Origin: Streptomyces sp. NBC_00287
Lineage (GTDB): Bacteria; Actinomycetota; Actinomycetes; Streptomycetales; Streptomycetaceae
DNA length: 64,000 nt
Direction: 5' to 3'
Assembly: GCF_036173105.1 (NCBI RefSeq)
Contig: NZ_CP108053.1
Location: forward strand, 4,774,001 to 4,838,000
Of the stretch, positions 52,894 to 61,170 are shown one piece after another (position 1 is the first letter of the stretch; every line of letters begins with the position of its first letter). A program made the position numbers and the translations under genes. The notes beneath the pieces are model-generated. The model did not search any database. It was not told where the DNA came from and saw only the letters and a program-made list of their open reading frames with translations.

Positions 52894-55800
52894 TCAGCGG
52901 TCGCACGGGGGGTCGTAGGAGAGGCGGGAGAGGTATTCGTGCCACTTCTCCTCCGTCAGGACGCCTCGGGTGGTGGCGCAGATACGGCGGACGGCTCGGT
53001 CGACGTCCAGGTTCCACAGGCGGACCGTGTCGGTGCCGCTGGAGACGCCGAGCATGTTGCTCTTGGGGCTGAAGGACAGGAAGTTGCCCGTCTTGGCGTT
53101 GGGGCTCATCGACTCGCCGATGGGGGCGGCCTCGGAGGGGGTGGCGACCTTCCACAGGCGGACCGTGTTGTCGTTGCCACCGCTGGCCAGGGTGCGGCCG
53201 TCCTGGCTGAACGTCAGGGAGACGACCGCCTCCGTGTGGCCGGTCAGCGTGGCGGCCGGGCGCCGGGTCCCGGCCGGGTCCGTGACGTCCCACAGGCGGA
53301 CCGTGTCGTCGTCGCTGCCGCTCGCGATCGTGCGGCCGTCGGGGCTGTAGACGAGGACGTTGACGGGGCCCTCGTGGGCGGTGAGCGAGGAGCCGAGCGG
53401 GGTCGCGTGCCGGGGGTCGGTGGTGTTCCACAGCCGGATCGTGCCGTCTGCGCTGCCGCTGGCGAGGGTGCGGCCGTCGGTGGAGAAGGCGAGGGTGTTG
53501 ACGTAGCCGTGGTGGCCGGTGAGCGGGGGGCCGTACGGGGTCGGGCGGTGCGGGTCGGAGATGTTCCACAGCTGGAGGGTGCGGTCGTCGTAGGCCGTGG
53601 CGAGGGTGCGGCCGTCAGGGCTGAACGCCAGCGCGTCGGGGCCCATGAAGCGGGTGCGCAGGGTCAGGGGCGGGCCGTAGGAGACCGGGCGGGTGGGGTC
53701 GGAGACGTCCCAGAGGTAGACCGCGCGGTTGCCCGTGAGCACCGCGAGGGTGCGGCCGTCGGGTGAGAACAGCAGGGAGCGCTGGCCGCCGTCGTCGGGC
53801 ATGAAGGGCTTGTTGAGGCCCGCGGGGCGGTCCGGGTTCTGCACGTTCCACAGCCGGACGCTGCCGTCGCGGGCGGCCGTGGCGAGGACCCGTCCGTCGG
53901 GGCGGAAGGCGCCGCTGCGGCCGAACATGTCGGACGTCGGGATCGACCACAGCCGCACCTTGCTGTCGCCGCTTCCGGTCGCCAGGGTCTTCCCGTCCGG
54001 GCTGAAGCCCAGCGCGTACATCTCGCCGCTGCTGCCCGCCAGCGGCTCGCCGACCTGGGAGGGATAGGCCGGGTCGCTGACGTTCCACAGGCTCGCGGTG
54101 CTGTCCGCGCTGGCCGCGCCGAGCGTGGAGCCGTCGGGGCTGAAGGCCACCGACCAGATCGGTCCGGTATGGCCGGTCAGGGGCGAACCGAGCGAGGTGG
54201 CGCGGCCGGGGTCCGCCACGTCCCACAGGCGGACGGTGTCGTCGGCGCCGCCGCTGGCCAGGGTGCTGCCGTCGGGGCTGAAGGCGACGGAGTGCACCAG
54301 GTCCGTGTGACCGGTCAGCCGGGTGTCGTACGACGTGGGGCGGCGCGGGTCGGCGACGTTCCACAGCTGGATCGTGTCGTCGTCGCCGCCCGCGGCCAGG
54401 GTCTCGCCGTCCGGGCTGAACGCCACCGAGCGCACGGCGGCCTTGGCGCCCGTCAGGGTGCTGACGGTCTTCGGGCGGTCCGGCCCCGAGACGTCCCACA
54501 GCCGGACCGTGCGGTCCTCGCTCGCGGAGGCCAGGGTGCGGCCGTCCGGGCTGAACGCGATCAGGTAGATCGTCCCCTTGTGGCCGGTCAGGGGGGTGCG
54601 CAGCGGCTTGGGCCGGCTGGGATCCCGTACGTCCCACAGCCGGATCGTGCCGTCGTCCGCCGCGCTCGCGAGGGTGCGGCCGTCGGGGCTGAAGACCGCG
54701 CTGCTCACCCAGCTCGTATGGCCGGACAGGGGTTTGCCGAGCGGCTTCGGGCGGCCCGGGGCGCTCACGTCCCAGAGCCGGACCGTGCGGTCGTAGCTGG
54801 CGGTCGCCAGGAGCTTGCCGTCGGGGCTGAAGGAGGTGAGGTAGACGGCGCCGGTGTGGCCGAGGAGCGGAGTGGCCAGCGGGGCGTTCACGATGGAGAC
54901 CAGCCGGTTGTTGGTGCCCTCGTCGTCCGGGCGCAGCCGGTGCGCCACCAGGTCGAGCTGGGCCGACAGTGACGGATCCGTGTACTGGACGCGGTCCGCC
55001 TCGGCGACCACCTGCTCGAACACGGCGTCGTTGCGCTGCTGCCAGGCCACCACCGCCGAACCGACGGCCACCAGCGCCAGCACCACCAGCGCCGACACCG
55101 CGCCCCGGCTGATCCACAGGGTGCGCCTGCGCAGCCGTACCGAAGCCGCCAGGAACTCCACCGCGCTGCGGGTCAGGAAGGTGTCGCCCGCCGACTTCGC
55201 CCAGCTGTGGGCCTGTTCCAGCCGGGAGCCCCGGTAGAGCAGGGAGGAGTCGCGGTGGGAGTCCTCCCAGGAGCGGCCGTCCTCCTCAAGGCGCTGGCGC
55301 AGCAGGTTGCCGCCGCGGTCCTCGTCGATCCACTCGCGCAGCCTCGGCCAGGCGTGCAGCAGCGCCTCGTGGGTGATCTCCACGGTCTCCGCGTCGAGGG
55401 TCACCAGTCGGGCCTGGACCAGCGCTTCGAGGGACTCCTCCGTCTTGCCGGGGTCCGTCGACTCCGCCGCCAGTTGCCGCCGGGTCCCGCGCCTTCGGGT
55501 GGCCTGGGTGTCCTCGCCGAGCCGCACCAGCCGGAGCAGCAGCAGCCGTGCCGCCGTACGGGCCGCCGGGTCGAGCCCTGACCAGGCCCGCTCGGCGGTC
55601 GCCGCGACCGCGCCCTGGATTCCGCCGGCGGCGCGATAGCCGGCCAGGGTCAGCCGGCCGGACTTGCGGCGCTGCCAGGTGGCGAGGAGGGCGTGCGAGA
55701 GGAGCGGCAGCACGCCGGCGTCATGGGCGCCGCGCGGGCCGTCGGCGCTGACCTCACGGATGATCAGTTCGGCGAGCCCGGGTTCGAGTTCGAGGCCGAC

Positions 55801-56862
55801 CGCCTTGGCCGGGCCTGTCACCGCCTCGCGCAGCTCGGTGCCGGTCAGCGGGCCGAGCACCATGTGCCGGTGCTGGAGGGCGTCGGCGAGTTCGGGATAG
55901 CCGAGACACTGTTCGTAGAAGTCGGCGCGTATGCCGAGGACGACGAGTGCGGGGGCCGGGCCGCCGTCGGCGGCGGGCGAGGAGGCGGCGTGCAATATCT
56001 GGATGAAGGTGTGCCGATCCCGCTCGTCGGCGCAGAGGGTGAACGCCTCCTCGAACTGGTCGACGATGAGCACCGGGCGGCGGTCGGAGAAGGCTGTGAT
56101 GGCCTCGCGTACGGCGGCCGCGAACTCCGGGCTGCCGGGTTCGTGTTCTGGCGCAGGGGTGGATGTTTCACGTGAAACACCGGGTGCCGCTCCGGCCAAC
56201 TCGGGGATACGGCCGCTCAGCTCCGCCAGCGGATCGGCTCCCGGGACGAGCTGAAGCACGTCCCGCGCCTCACCCAGGGCGCCGTTCTGTACGGCCGTCA
56301 CCAGACCGGCGTTGAGCAGTGACGACTTTCCGGCACCTGAGGCGCCGACCAGCATCAGCAGCCCGCCGGTCCGCTCGGCCGCCCGGAGCTGGTCGACGAG
56401 CGCGGCGGTGCTGCGTTCCCGGCCGAAGAACCAACGGGCGTCCTGCTGACGGTAGGAGGCAAGCCCCCGGTACGGGCAGACGCTCACCGCGGGGGGCGGC
56501 TCCTCGGCCTCCTCGGAGGCGACCGGGTCGGCCACCGCCCGCTCCCACAGCAACTGCCACTGCGGCAGGTCGTACAGACCGGGGGACACCGGCGCGGGAC
56601 GAGCGCGCCGCGCCTGCGGGATCAGGACATGGAGTACGGCGGCCAGGGCGGCGAACTGTGCCGGGACGTTCTTCGCGCGTCGCCAGTCGCTGATGCGCTG
56701 TGCGGACACCCGTACCGGACGGCCCCGTTCGTCCATCCGCTGGAGCTGGACGACCGCTTCGGAGACCCGCTTGAGCGGCGGGTTGCCGGCCTCCCGGTAC
56801 AGGAGCGCAAGGCGTTCCGCGAAGGCTGTGCGTGCCCCTGAGTCGGAACTCAAGGCCTCCAC
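52894..56862 (-). CDS. membrane STAND ATPase with helix-turn-helix N-terminus and 14 WD40 repeats
   Basis: 1322 residues from a GTG at 56862. Residues ~1-90 form an HTH-like domain (VSAQRISDWRRAKNVPAQFAALAAVL). The nSTAND/NACHT-like ATPase has CPYRGLASYRQQDARWFFGRE, Walker A GASGAGKSS near 173 and Walker B PVLIVDQFEEAF near 262. A membrane span lies near 590-612 and 14 WD40 repeats fill ~665-1290, enough for two seven-blade propellers. Such proteins sense a ligand through the repeats; defence, signalling and development are all possible roles. No effector nuclease domain is visible. Confidence 0.88.
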   Translation of the reverse strand: MEALSSDSGARTAFAERLALLYREAGNPPLKRVSEAVVQLQRMDERGRPVRVSAQRISDWRRAKNVPAQFAALAAVLHVLIPQARRARPAPVSPGLYDLPQWQLLWERAVADPVASEEAEEPPPAVSVCPYRGLASYRQQDARWFFGRERSTAALVDQLRAAERTGGLLMLVGASGAGKSSLLNAGLVTAVQNGALGEARDVLQLVPGADPLAELSGRIPELAGAAPGVSRETSTPAPEHEPGSPEFAAAVREAITAFSDRRPVLIVDQFEEAFTLCADERDRHTFIQILHAASSPAADGGPAPALVVLGIRADFYEQCLGYPELADALQHRHMVLGPLTGTELREAVTGPAKAVGLELEPGLAELIIREVSADGPRGAHDAGVLPLLSHALLATWQRRKSGRLTLAGYRAAGGIQGAVAATAERAWSGLDPAARTAARLLLLRLVRLGEDTQATRRRGTRRQLAAESTDPGKTEESLEALVQARLVTLDAETVEITHEALLHAWPRLREWIDEDRGGNLLRQRLEEDGRSWEDSHRDSSLLYRGSRLEQAHSWAKSAGDTFLTRSAVEFLAASVRLRRRTLWISRGAVSALVVLALVAVGSAVVAWQQRNDAVFEQVVAEADRVQYTDPSLSAQLDLVAHRLRPDDEGTNNRLVSIVNAPLATPLLGHTGAVYLTSFSPDGKLLATASYDRTVRLWDVSAPGRPKPLGKPLSGHTSWVSSAVFSPDGRTLASAADDGTIRLWDVRDPSRPKPLRTPLTGHKGTIYLIAFSPDGRTLASASEDRTVRLWDVSGPDRPKTVSTLTGAKAAVRSVAFSPDGETLAAGGDDDTIQLWNVADPRRPTSYDTRLTGHTDLVHSVAFSPDGSTLASGGADDTVRLWDVADPGRATSLGSPLTGHTGPIWSVAFSPDGSTLGAASADSTASLWNVSDPAYPSQVGEPLAGSSGEMYALGFSPDGKTLATGSGDSKVRLWSIPTSDMFGRSGAFRPDGRVLATAARDGSVRLWNVQNPDRPAGLNKPFMPDDGGQRSLLFSPDGRTLAVLTGNRAVYLWDVSDPTRPVSYGPPLTLRTRFMGPDALAFSPDGRTLATAYDDRTLQLWNISDPHRPTPYGPPLTGHHGYVNTLAFSTDGRTLASGSADGTIRLWNTTDPRHATPLGSSLTAHEGPVNVLVYSPDGRTIASGSDDDTVRLWDVTDPAGTRRPAATLTGHTEAVVSLTFSQDGRTLASGGNDNTVRLWKVATPSEAAPIGESMSPNAKTGNFLSFSPKSNMLGVSSGTDTVRLWNLDVDRAVRRICATTRGVLTEEKWHEYLSRLSYDPPCDR
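56165..56178. promoter_or_regulatory. parS: parS site inside the STAND/WD40 gene
   Basis: Exact GTTTCACGTGAAAC, read in frame as Val-Ser-Arg-Glu-Thr in a variable loop of the ATPase domain. It is the only parS to the right of oriC in this window. Confidence 0.93.
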
Positions 56863-57290
56863 CCCTTACTTTCCCCGCACCTGGACGTCCGGACCGGAAA
56901 ACTCACTCTATACGGCTGACCTGCGCTAAAGCCCTGTACGGAAAACCGCAGCCTCCTCCGGAAGGGCCCCAACTGGCAGGATCACACCGCGTAGCCAGTC
57001 AACCGCGCGTCGTCCGGAGAGGCTGCCGGCGTCCGCCGCCTTTGCCGCAGTGACGGAGAACGATCCCCGTCATCCGCGAGCCCGCAGACCTTCCGAGCCT
57101 TCGGTCCCCGCTCCGGCGTGGACCGACTCCAGCGCGTCGTTTGGCACCGGTCCCCGCGAGGGGAGGGACCGGTGCCGAACGACGCGGCATTCGTTCCCCC
57201 TCGCACGGCGCCTGACGCTTGCCGCTTTCACCCCGGGGCCGTACCGTCATTTCTGACGAACCGTCAGATGCGAGGCGGGAGGTAGCCGGC
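56863..57290. promoter_or_regulatory. divergent intergenic region of STAND and amidohydrolase genes
   Basis: No protein gene is supported. The region holds the long hairpin at 57133-57186 and presumably two divergent promoters, none of which shows a clear -35/-10 pair. An unannotated small RNA ending at the hairpin is possible. Confidence 0.4.
57133..57186 (+). terminator. orphan long hairpin
   Basis: Two 22-base arms (57133-57154 and 57165-57186) with one G-U pair and a ten-base loop. It lies between two genes that point away from each other, so it is not the terminator of either of them. It could end an unrecognised small RNA or be a relic of an exchanged segment. Confidence 0.6.
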
Positions 57291-58505
57291 GTGGTCGAGG
57301 TCGTGAACGGCACCAGGGAACTGCCCAAGGTCATCAGCGTGGACGATCATGTGATCGAGCCCGCGCATCTCTTCGAGACCTGGCTTCCGGCCAAGTACCG
57401 GGACAAAGGGCCCAAACCATTCACCGCCGGGATCGGCGAGCTCGAATACGTGGGCGGGAAGTACCGGTTCACCACCGATCCGGACGGCCAGATCACCGAC
57501 TGGTGGGAGTACGAGGGCGAGTTCTTCCCGTACAAGCGGATCATCGCGGCGGTCGGGTTCTCCCGGGACGAGATGACGCTGGACGGGATCACCCGTGAGC
57601 AGATGCGGCGGGGCTGCTGGGACCCCAAGGCCCGCCTGGAGGACATGGACATGAACCATGTCGAGGCCTCGCTCTGCTTTCCCACCTTCCCGCGCTTCTG
57701 CGGCCAGACCTTCGCGGAGGCCAAGGACAAGGAGGTGGGGCTCGCCTGCGTACGCGCCTACAACGACTGGATGGTCGAGGAGTGGTGCGGCGACAGTGGC
57801 GGCCGCCTCATCCCGCTCTGTCTGATCCCGCTGTGGGACATCGACCTCGCGGTCGCGGAGATCCATCGCAACGCCGCCCGCGGGGTACGGGCGGTGACCT
57901 TCAGCGAGATCCCCACCTATCTGGGCCTGCCCTCCATCCACTCCGGCTACTGGGACCCCTTCTTCGCGGCCTGCGAGGAGACCGGGACCGTCGTGAACAT
58001 GCACATCGGGTCCTCCTCCCAGATGCCGGCGGCCTCCCCCGACGCGCCGCCCGCCGTCCAGGCCTCGCTGAGCTTCAACAACGCCATGGCGTCGATGATG
58101 GACTTCCTCTTCTCCGGGGTCCTGGTGAAGTTCCCACGGCTCAAGCTCGCCTACAGCGAGGGGCAGATGGGCTGGATCCCGTATGCCCTGGAACGCGCCG
58201 ACGACGTCTGGGAGGAACACCGGGCCTGGGGCGGGGTGAAGGACCTGATTCCGGAGCCGCCCTCGACGTACTACTACCGGCAGATCTTCTGCTGCTTCTT
58301 CCGCGACCGGCACGGCATCGAGGCGATCGACACCGTGGGGGTGGACAACGCCACCTTCGAGACGGATTATCCGCACGTCGACTCGACCTGGCCGCACACC
58401 AAGGAGGTCGCGGCCGAGCATGTGGCGGGGCTGTCGGACGAGGTGACGTACAAGCTGATGCGCGGGAACGCCATCCGGATGCTCGATCTGCCCTTCGACC
58501 GCTGA
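57291..58505 (+). CDS. amidohydrolase-2 family metal-dependent hydrolase/decarboxylase
   Basis: 404 residues from a GTG at 57291 with GGGAGG eight bases before it. The TIM-barrel family start is VISVDDHVIEPAHLFETWLP (D-x-H metal pair); later blocks are FPTFPRFCGQTF, VVNMHIGSSS (histidine ligand) and VDNATFETDYPHVDSTWPH with the catalytic aspartate. Family members act as non-oxidative decarboxylases or hydrolases of ring compounds. Followed by a ferredoxin gene 50 bases on, a pair that suggests a role in a catabolic or secondary pathway. Confidence 0.85.
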   Translation: MVEVVNGTRELPKVISVDDHVIEPAHLFETWLPAKYRDKGPKPFTAGIGELEYVGGKYRFTTDPDGQITDWWEYEGEFFPYKRIIAAVGFSRDEMTLDGITREQMRRGCWDPKARLEDMDMNHVEASLCFPTFPRFCGQTFAEAKDKEVGLACVRAYNDWMVEEWCGDSGGRLIPLCLIPLWDIDLAVAEIHRNAARGVRAVTFSEIPTYLGLPSIHSGYWDPFFAACEETGTVVNMHIGSSSQMPAASPDAPPAVQASLSFNNAMASMMDFLFSGVLVKFPRLKLAYSEGQMGWIPYALERADDVWEEHRAWGGVKDLIPEPPSTYYYRQIFCCFFRDRHGIEAIDTVGVDNATFETDYPHVDSTWPHTKEVAAEHVAGLSDEVTYKLMRGNAIRMLDLPFDR

Positions 58506-58555
58506 TTGACGGCCCCGCGCCAGGGGCAGTCACCCGGTGAGAGACGGGAGTGCAG

Positions 58556-58750
58556 ATGACGAAGGTCTCCGTGGACCCCGAGCGGTGTTACGGCTCCGGC
58601 GAGTGCGTCTACCGGGTGCCGTCCGTCTTCACGGTGGCGGACGGGTTCGGGGCCGTCAGGGCGGGGCGTGAGGACAGTGGGGGCGAGCCGGAGGTGCGGG
58701 AGGCGGCGGAGCTCTGCCCGTCTCAGGCGATCGTGATCGGCGAGTCGTAG
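58556..58750 (+). CDS. ferredoxin, 3Fe-4S type
   Basis: 64 residues from the ATG at 58556, five bases after GGGAG. Cysteines fit the C-x5-C...C-P arrangement (CYGSGECVYRVPSVF, then ELCPSQAIVI) with glycine in the place of the fourth ligand, as in cytochrome P450 redox partners. No P450 gene lies in the window, so its partner is elsewhere or is the amidohydrolase pathway. Its last 28 bases overlap the end of the convergent glycosyltransferase gene. Confidence 0.88.
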   Translation: MTKVSVDPERCYGSGECVYRVPSVFTVADGFGAVRAGREDSGGEPEVREAAELCPSQAIVIGES

Positions 58751-59502
58751 GTCCATCGGGTGGCGGCGAGCGCACGCGCGCGTGCCTCCGCCACCGCCAT
58801 CCGCGCCGCCCGCTCCGCCGGATCGATGTGCGAGGCCTGGCCCGTGGCCTGCCCCTCCCACTTCCGGTACAGCAGCCCGACCTCGGCCGAGAACCAGCCG
58901 CGGCTGACCGCGTTCAGGGCGAGCAGCAGCCCGGTGTCCTCGGACGCGGGCAGCGCCATCCAGCCGCCGAGGGCGAGCAGCAGATCCCGGCGGACGCAGA
59001 GCGAGGCCGGGTGGACCTGGGCGCGGAAGTCATTGGCCCGCCAGAAGTCGAGCACCGCGCCCCGCTCGATCGGTCCCTCCTCGGGGTCGCCGGGAAAACC
59101 GGCGGTGGAACCGTCGGGCAGCAGATCCAGCACCCGCGAGGTCACCCATCCGATGCCGGGATTGGCCTCCAGCACCGCCAGATCACGGGCGAGCGCCCCC
59201 GGCGTCAGCCGGTCGTCGGCGTCCAGCACCTTCACATACGGCCCGTCCGCGTGCGCGAGCGCGATGGTACGGGCGACCCCGGGCCCGCCGGACCTGCCCT
59301 GCCGGAAGGCGACGCGGGCGTCGTCGGGGACGTACGGCGCGACGGCCTCACTCCTCCCGTCCTCCTGCACGACCCAGTGCCACTCCCAGCCCTCGGGCAG
59401 CTCCTGCGCGCACAGCGACGCGTAGGCCTCCGGCAGAAAGCGGGCCGACGGGCCGTGGACAGCGGTGACGATGATGACGCGCCGGCGCACTGCGGCACTC
59501 AC
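58723..59502 (-). CDS. family 2 glycosyltransferase
   Basis: About 259 residues from a GTG at 59502 (one at 59505 is also possible). GT-A fold: VIIVTAVHGPSARFLPEAYASL, then YVKVLDADDRLTPGAL with the DxD nucleotide-sugar site, and a C-terminal SEDTGLLLAL acidic block. Sugar and acceptor unknown. It overlaps the stop of the UTRA gene by four bases (GTGA), so the two are coupled; the last 28 bases overlap the ferredoxin gene in the opposite direction. Confidence 0.85.
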   Translation of the reverse strand: MSAAVRRRVIIVTAVHGPSARFLPEAYASLCAQELPEGWEWHWVVQEDGRSEAVAPYVPDDARVAFRQGRSGGPGVARTIALAHADGPYVKVLDADDRLTPGALARDLAVLEANPGIGWVTSRVLDLLPDGSTAGFPGDPEEGPIERGAVLDFWRANDFRAQVHPASLCVRRDLLLALGGWMALPASEDTGLLLALNAVSRGWFSAEVGLLYRKWEGQATGQASHIDPAERAARMAVAEARARALAATRWTYDSPITIA

Positions 59503-60083
59503 CACCTTTCCAGGTGAGTGGTGAACAACAGCTCGGTGCGGTCGCCGGGCAGCGTGACAAGGGAGACCTCCACGACACGGTCATGGATGTCGTACGACGT
59601 CTTGCACAGGACCAGCACCGGGGCGCCGGCGGGCAGTTCCAGTTCCCGCGCCTCGGCGGGCGTGGGCGGACGGGCCGTGACGCGTTCCTCGACGCGGTCC
59701 ACCTCGATGCCCACGGTGTGCAGTTGGTGCTGCGTGCCGCCGGGCCAGGGTTCGCCCGCCGGGTCGAGGAGGTCGGGGTTCGCCGCGATCAGGTCGCGCC
59801 GGAGATAGGACGTGATCAGGCTGAAAGGGGCGCTCTCGGCGGCGCGGCGCGTGCGGTAGGAGCGCTTGAGGAGCGGGGTGCCTACGGGGACGCCGAATAC
59901 TTCCGCGAGTTCCTCGCTGGCGTCGGTGTTGTCGTACTCGGCGTGGAAGACCAGATCGGAGCATTCGAGCCCGGTGTCGTGCTCGGTGGCTCCCCTGCCG
60001 GCCCGCTCGGATCGCGGGCGGCGCACCCGGTTCTTCTCCCACTGGTGGCGCCGGCTGTCGCGGACCGCGGGCGTGCGAGGCAT
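59499..60083 (-). CDS. UTRA-domain protein without a DNA-binding domain (GntR/HutC relative)
   Basis: 194 residues from the ATG at 60083. A basic ~40-residue N-terminus (RDSRRHQWEKNRVRRPRSERAG) replaces the usual winged helix of GntR/HutC regulators; the rest is a complete ligand-binding UTRA domain (LECSDLVFHAEYDN, PLLKRSYRTRR, RVTARPPTPAEARELELPAGAPVLVLCKTSYD). It may bind DNA through the basic stretch, or be a ligand-sensing partner of another GntR protein. First gene of a two-gene unit with the glycosyltransferase. Confidence 0.8.
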   Translation of the reverse strand: MPRTPAVRDSRRHQWEKNRVRRPRSERAGRGATEHDTGLECSDLVFHAEYDNTDASEELAEVFGVPVGTPLLKRSYRTRRAAESAPFSLITSYLRRDLIAANPDLLDPAGEPWPGGTQHQLHTVGIEVDRVEERVTARPPTPAEARELELPAGAPVLVLCKTSYDIHDRVVEVSLVTLPGDRTELLFTTHLERW

Positions 60084-60101
60084 GGGTCCAGGCTACGACG
60101 A

Positions 60102-60131
60102 GGCCCGGCCACTCGATCGAGTGGCCGGGCC
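60102..60131. promoter_or_regulatory. 30-base perfect palindrome upstream of the UTRA gene
   Basis: Fifteen-base arms (60102-60116 and 60117-60131) with no loop, centred on CTCGATCGAG. It is 18 bases before the UTRA start and after the secreted-protein gene on the same strand, so it could be an operator, a terminator, or both. A loopless palindrome favours a dimer-binding site. Confidence 0.55.
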
Positions 60132-60201
60132 CGGGTTGAGGGCGGAGCTGTACGCAAGTTCGCCGGGATGGGCAGGGGGATATGGGGCGGTACGGGTCCT
60201 G

Positions 60202-60558
60202 TCAGCGTTGGAGCGGGATGTGCGTGTCCTCGGCCGGGGGTACCTCGGAGTCGCAGTCAGCGGCGGCCGCTTCCTCTTCCGTGTCCGCGGGCGGGCGGTG
60301 GCGGCAGCTCGGTGTCTTGCCGTGCGCCTCGGCGCGGATGCGCTGCTTCATCGTGGGGGGCAGTGACCTGGCGTAGGACCAGGCCCAGTGGGACATCGCC
60401 GGCACCGTGATCTGCGCGGTGCTGTCGCTGTTGCGGGTCGTCTCGGTCCGGGGTACGGCCGCGGCGGCGGTCGTGGTGACGAGTCCGAGCGCCGTGCACA
60501 GCGCGAGGAAGGCGGTGACGATGGCGGTCCACAGCTTCATGACCTTGTTCCGGGCCAT
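60202..60558 (-). CDS. small secreted protein, probable DUF6344 family
   Basis: 118 residues from the ATG at 60558 with GAGGGG before it. Opening MARNKVMKLWTAIVTAFLAL and the signal segment to TTTAAAA give export. The mature part contains HWAWSYARSLPPTMKQRIRAEAHGK and an acidic, two-cysteine tail. It resembles the Streptomyces DUF6344 family from memory; function unknown. Confidence 0.7.
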   Translation of the reverse strand: MARNKVMKLWTAIVTAFLALCTALGLVTTTAAAAVPRTETTRNSDSTAQITVPAMSHWAWSYARSLPPTMKQRIRAEAHGKTPSCRHRPPADTEEEAAAADCDSEVPPAEDTHIPLQR

Positions 60559-60887
60559 GGCCCCTCACTTTCGGGTTGGGCGATTTGCGTACTTTCCTCA
60601 TGATGTGTATGGGGGCCGCGAAGTGGTGGACCTACGCCCGTGGCGCGTCGATGTTCAGATGAACACCACTCGGATGGGTGCAAGGAGGTGGAAAAGCGGA
60701 GAAGAGCGCCCAAAGTCACCGTCTGTAGGGGTGTGATCACCCTCAGATCGGAGCGCCGAGTTCCGGTCCTACTGCGGTCCACCTGTGGGCAGTTGGGGGG
60801 TCCGCACAGGGTCACCGATCGATATCGGTCGGTGTGTATAGTCGGGCGCCAGAGGTCCCCTACGTCAACGAAAGACGAGGTCGCGCG
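60559..60887. promoter_or_regulatory. intergenic region upstream of DLW-39
   Basis: No gene is convincing. TATAGT at 60837-60842 is a good -10 about 45 bases before the DLW-39 start, without a clear -35. ACCGAT...ATCGGT at 60813-60828 is a short inverted repeat just upstream that could be an operator. Confidence 0.4.
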
Positions 60888-61016
60888 GTGAAGAAGCTTC
60901 TCCTGGTCGCACTGGCCGCCATCGGCGGGCTCCTCGTGTACCGCCAGATCCAGGCGGATCGCGCCGAGCAGGATCTGTGGACGGAGGCGACTGACTCCGT
61001 GCCCACGGGTTCGTGA
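60888..61016 (+). CDS. DLW-39 family small protein
   Basis: 42 residues from a GTG at 60888, below the size cut of most gene callers. The product opens MKKLLLVALAAIGGLLVYRQ (one membrane span), then contains QDLWTEATD with the DLW triplet that names the actinobacterial family. Function unknown. In relatives the gene lies close to gyrA and the tRNA genes; here about 8 kb of accessory DNA separates them. Confidence 0.88.
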   Translation: MKKLLLVALAAIGGLLVYRQIQADRAEQDLWTEATDSVPTGS

Positions 61017-61042
61017 GTATCGACAACCTGATCTGAGAACAG

Positions 61043-61067
61043 ACCCCGACCGTATTGCGGTCGGGGT
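61043..61067 (+). terminator. DLW-39 terminator
   Basis: Perfect ten-base arms ACCCCGACCG (61043-61052) and CGGTCGGGGT (61058-61067) with a five-base loop, then TTT, a textbook intrinsic terminator. Confidence 0.92.
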
Positions 61068-61170
61068 TTTGTGTTGCCGATTGTGGGGGTGCCGTGCGGC
61101 CGGGGTGGGCAGGATGGGGCACGTTCCGCGGTCCGGCGGCTGGTTCGGTGACGAGAAGGGGTGGCGCGTG

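Noticed and set aside
53000..54880. Regularly spaced similar sequences suggesting a repeat array
   Set aside because: These are the ~46-codon WD40 repeats of the STAND protein; unit length and variation exclude a CRISPR array.
60640..60891. 83-codon frame that ends in a GTGA overlap with DLW-39
   Set aside because: It runs through the TATAGT promoter candidate and an inverted repeat, has no proper ribosome binding site spacing and an Arg-rich random composition.
61017..61170. Search for a tRNA-Ala gene after DLW-39
   Set aside because: Only a terminator hairpin is present; no cloverleaf can be folded.
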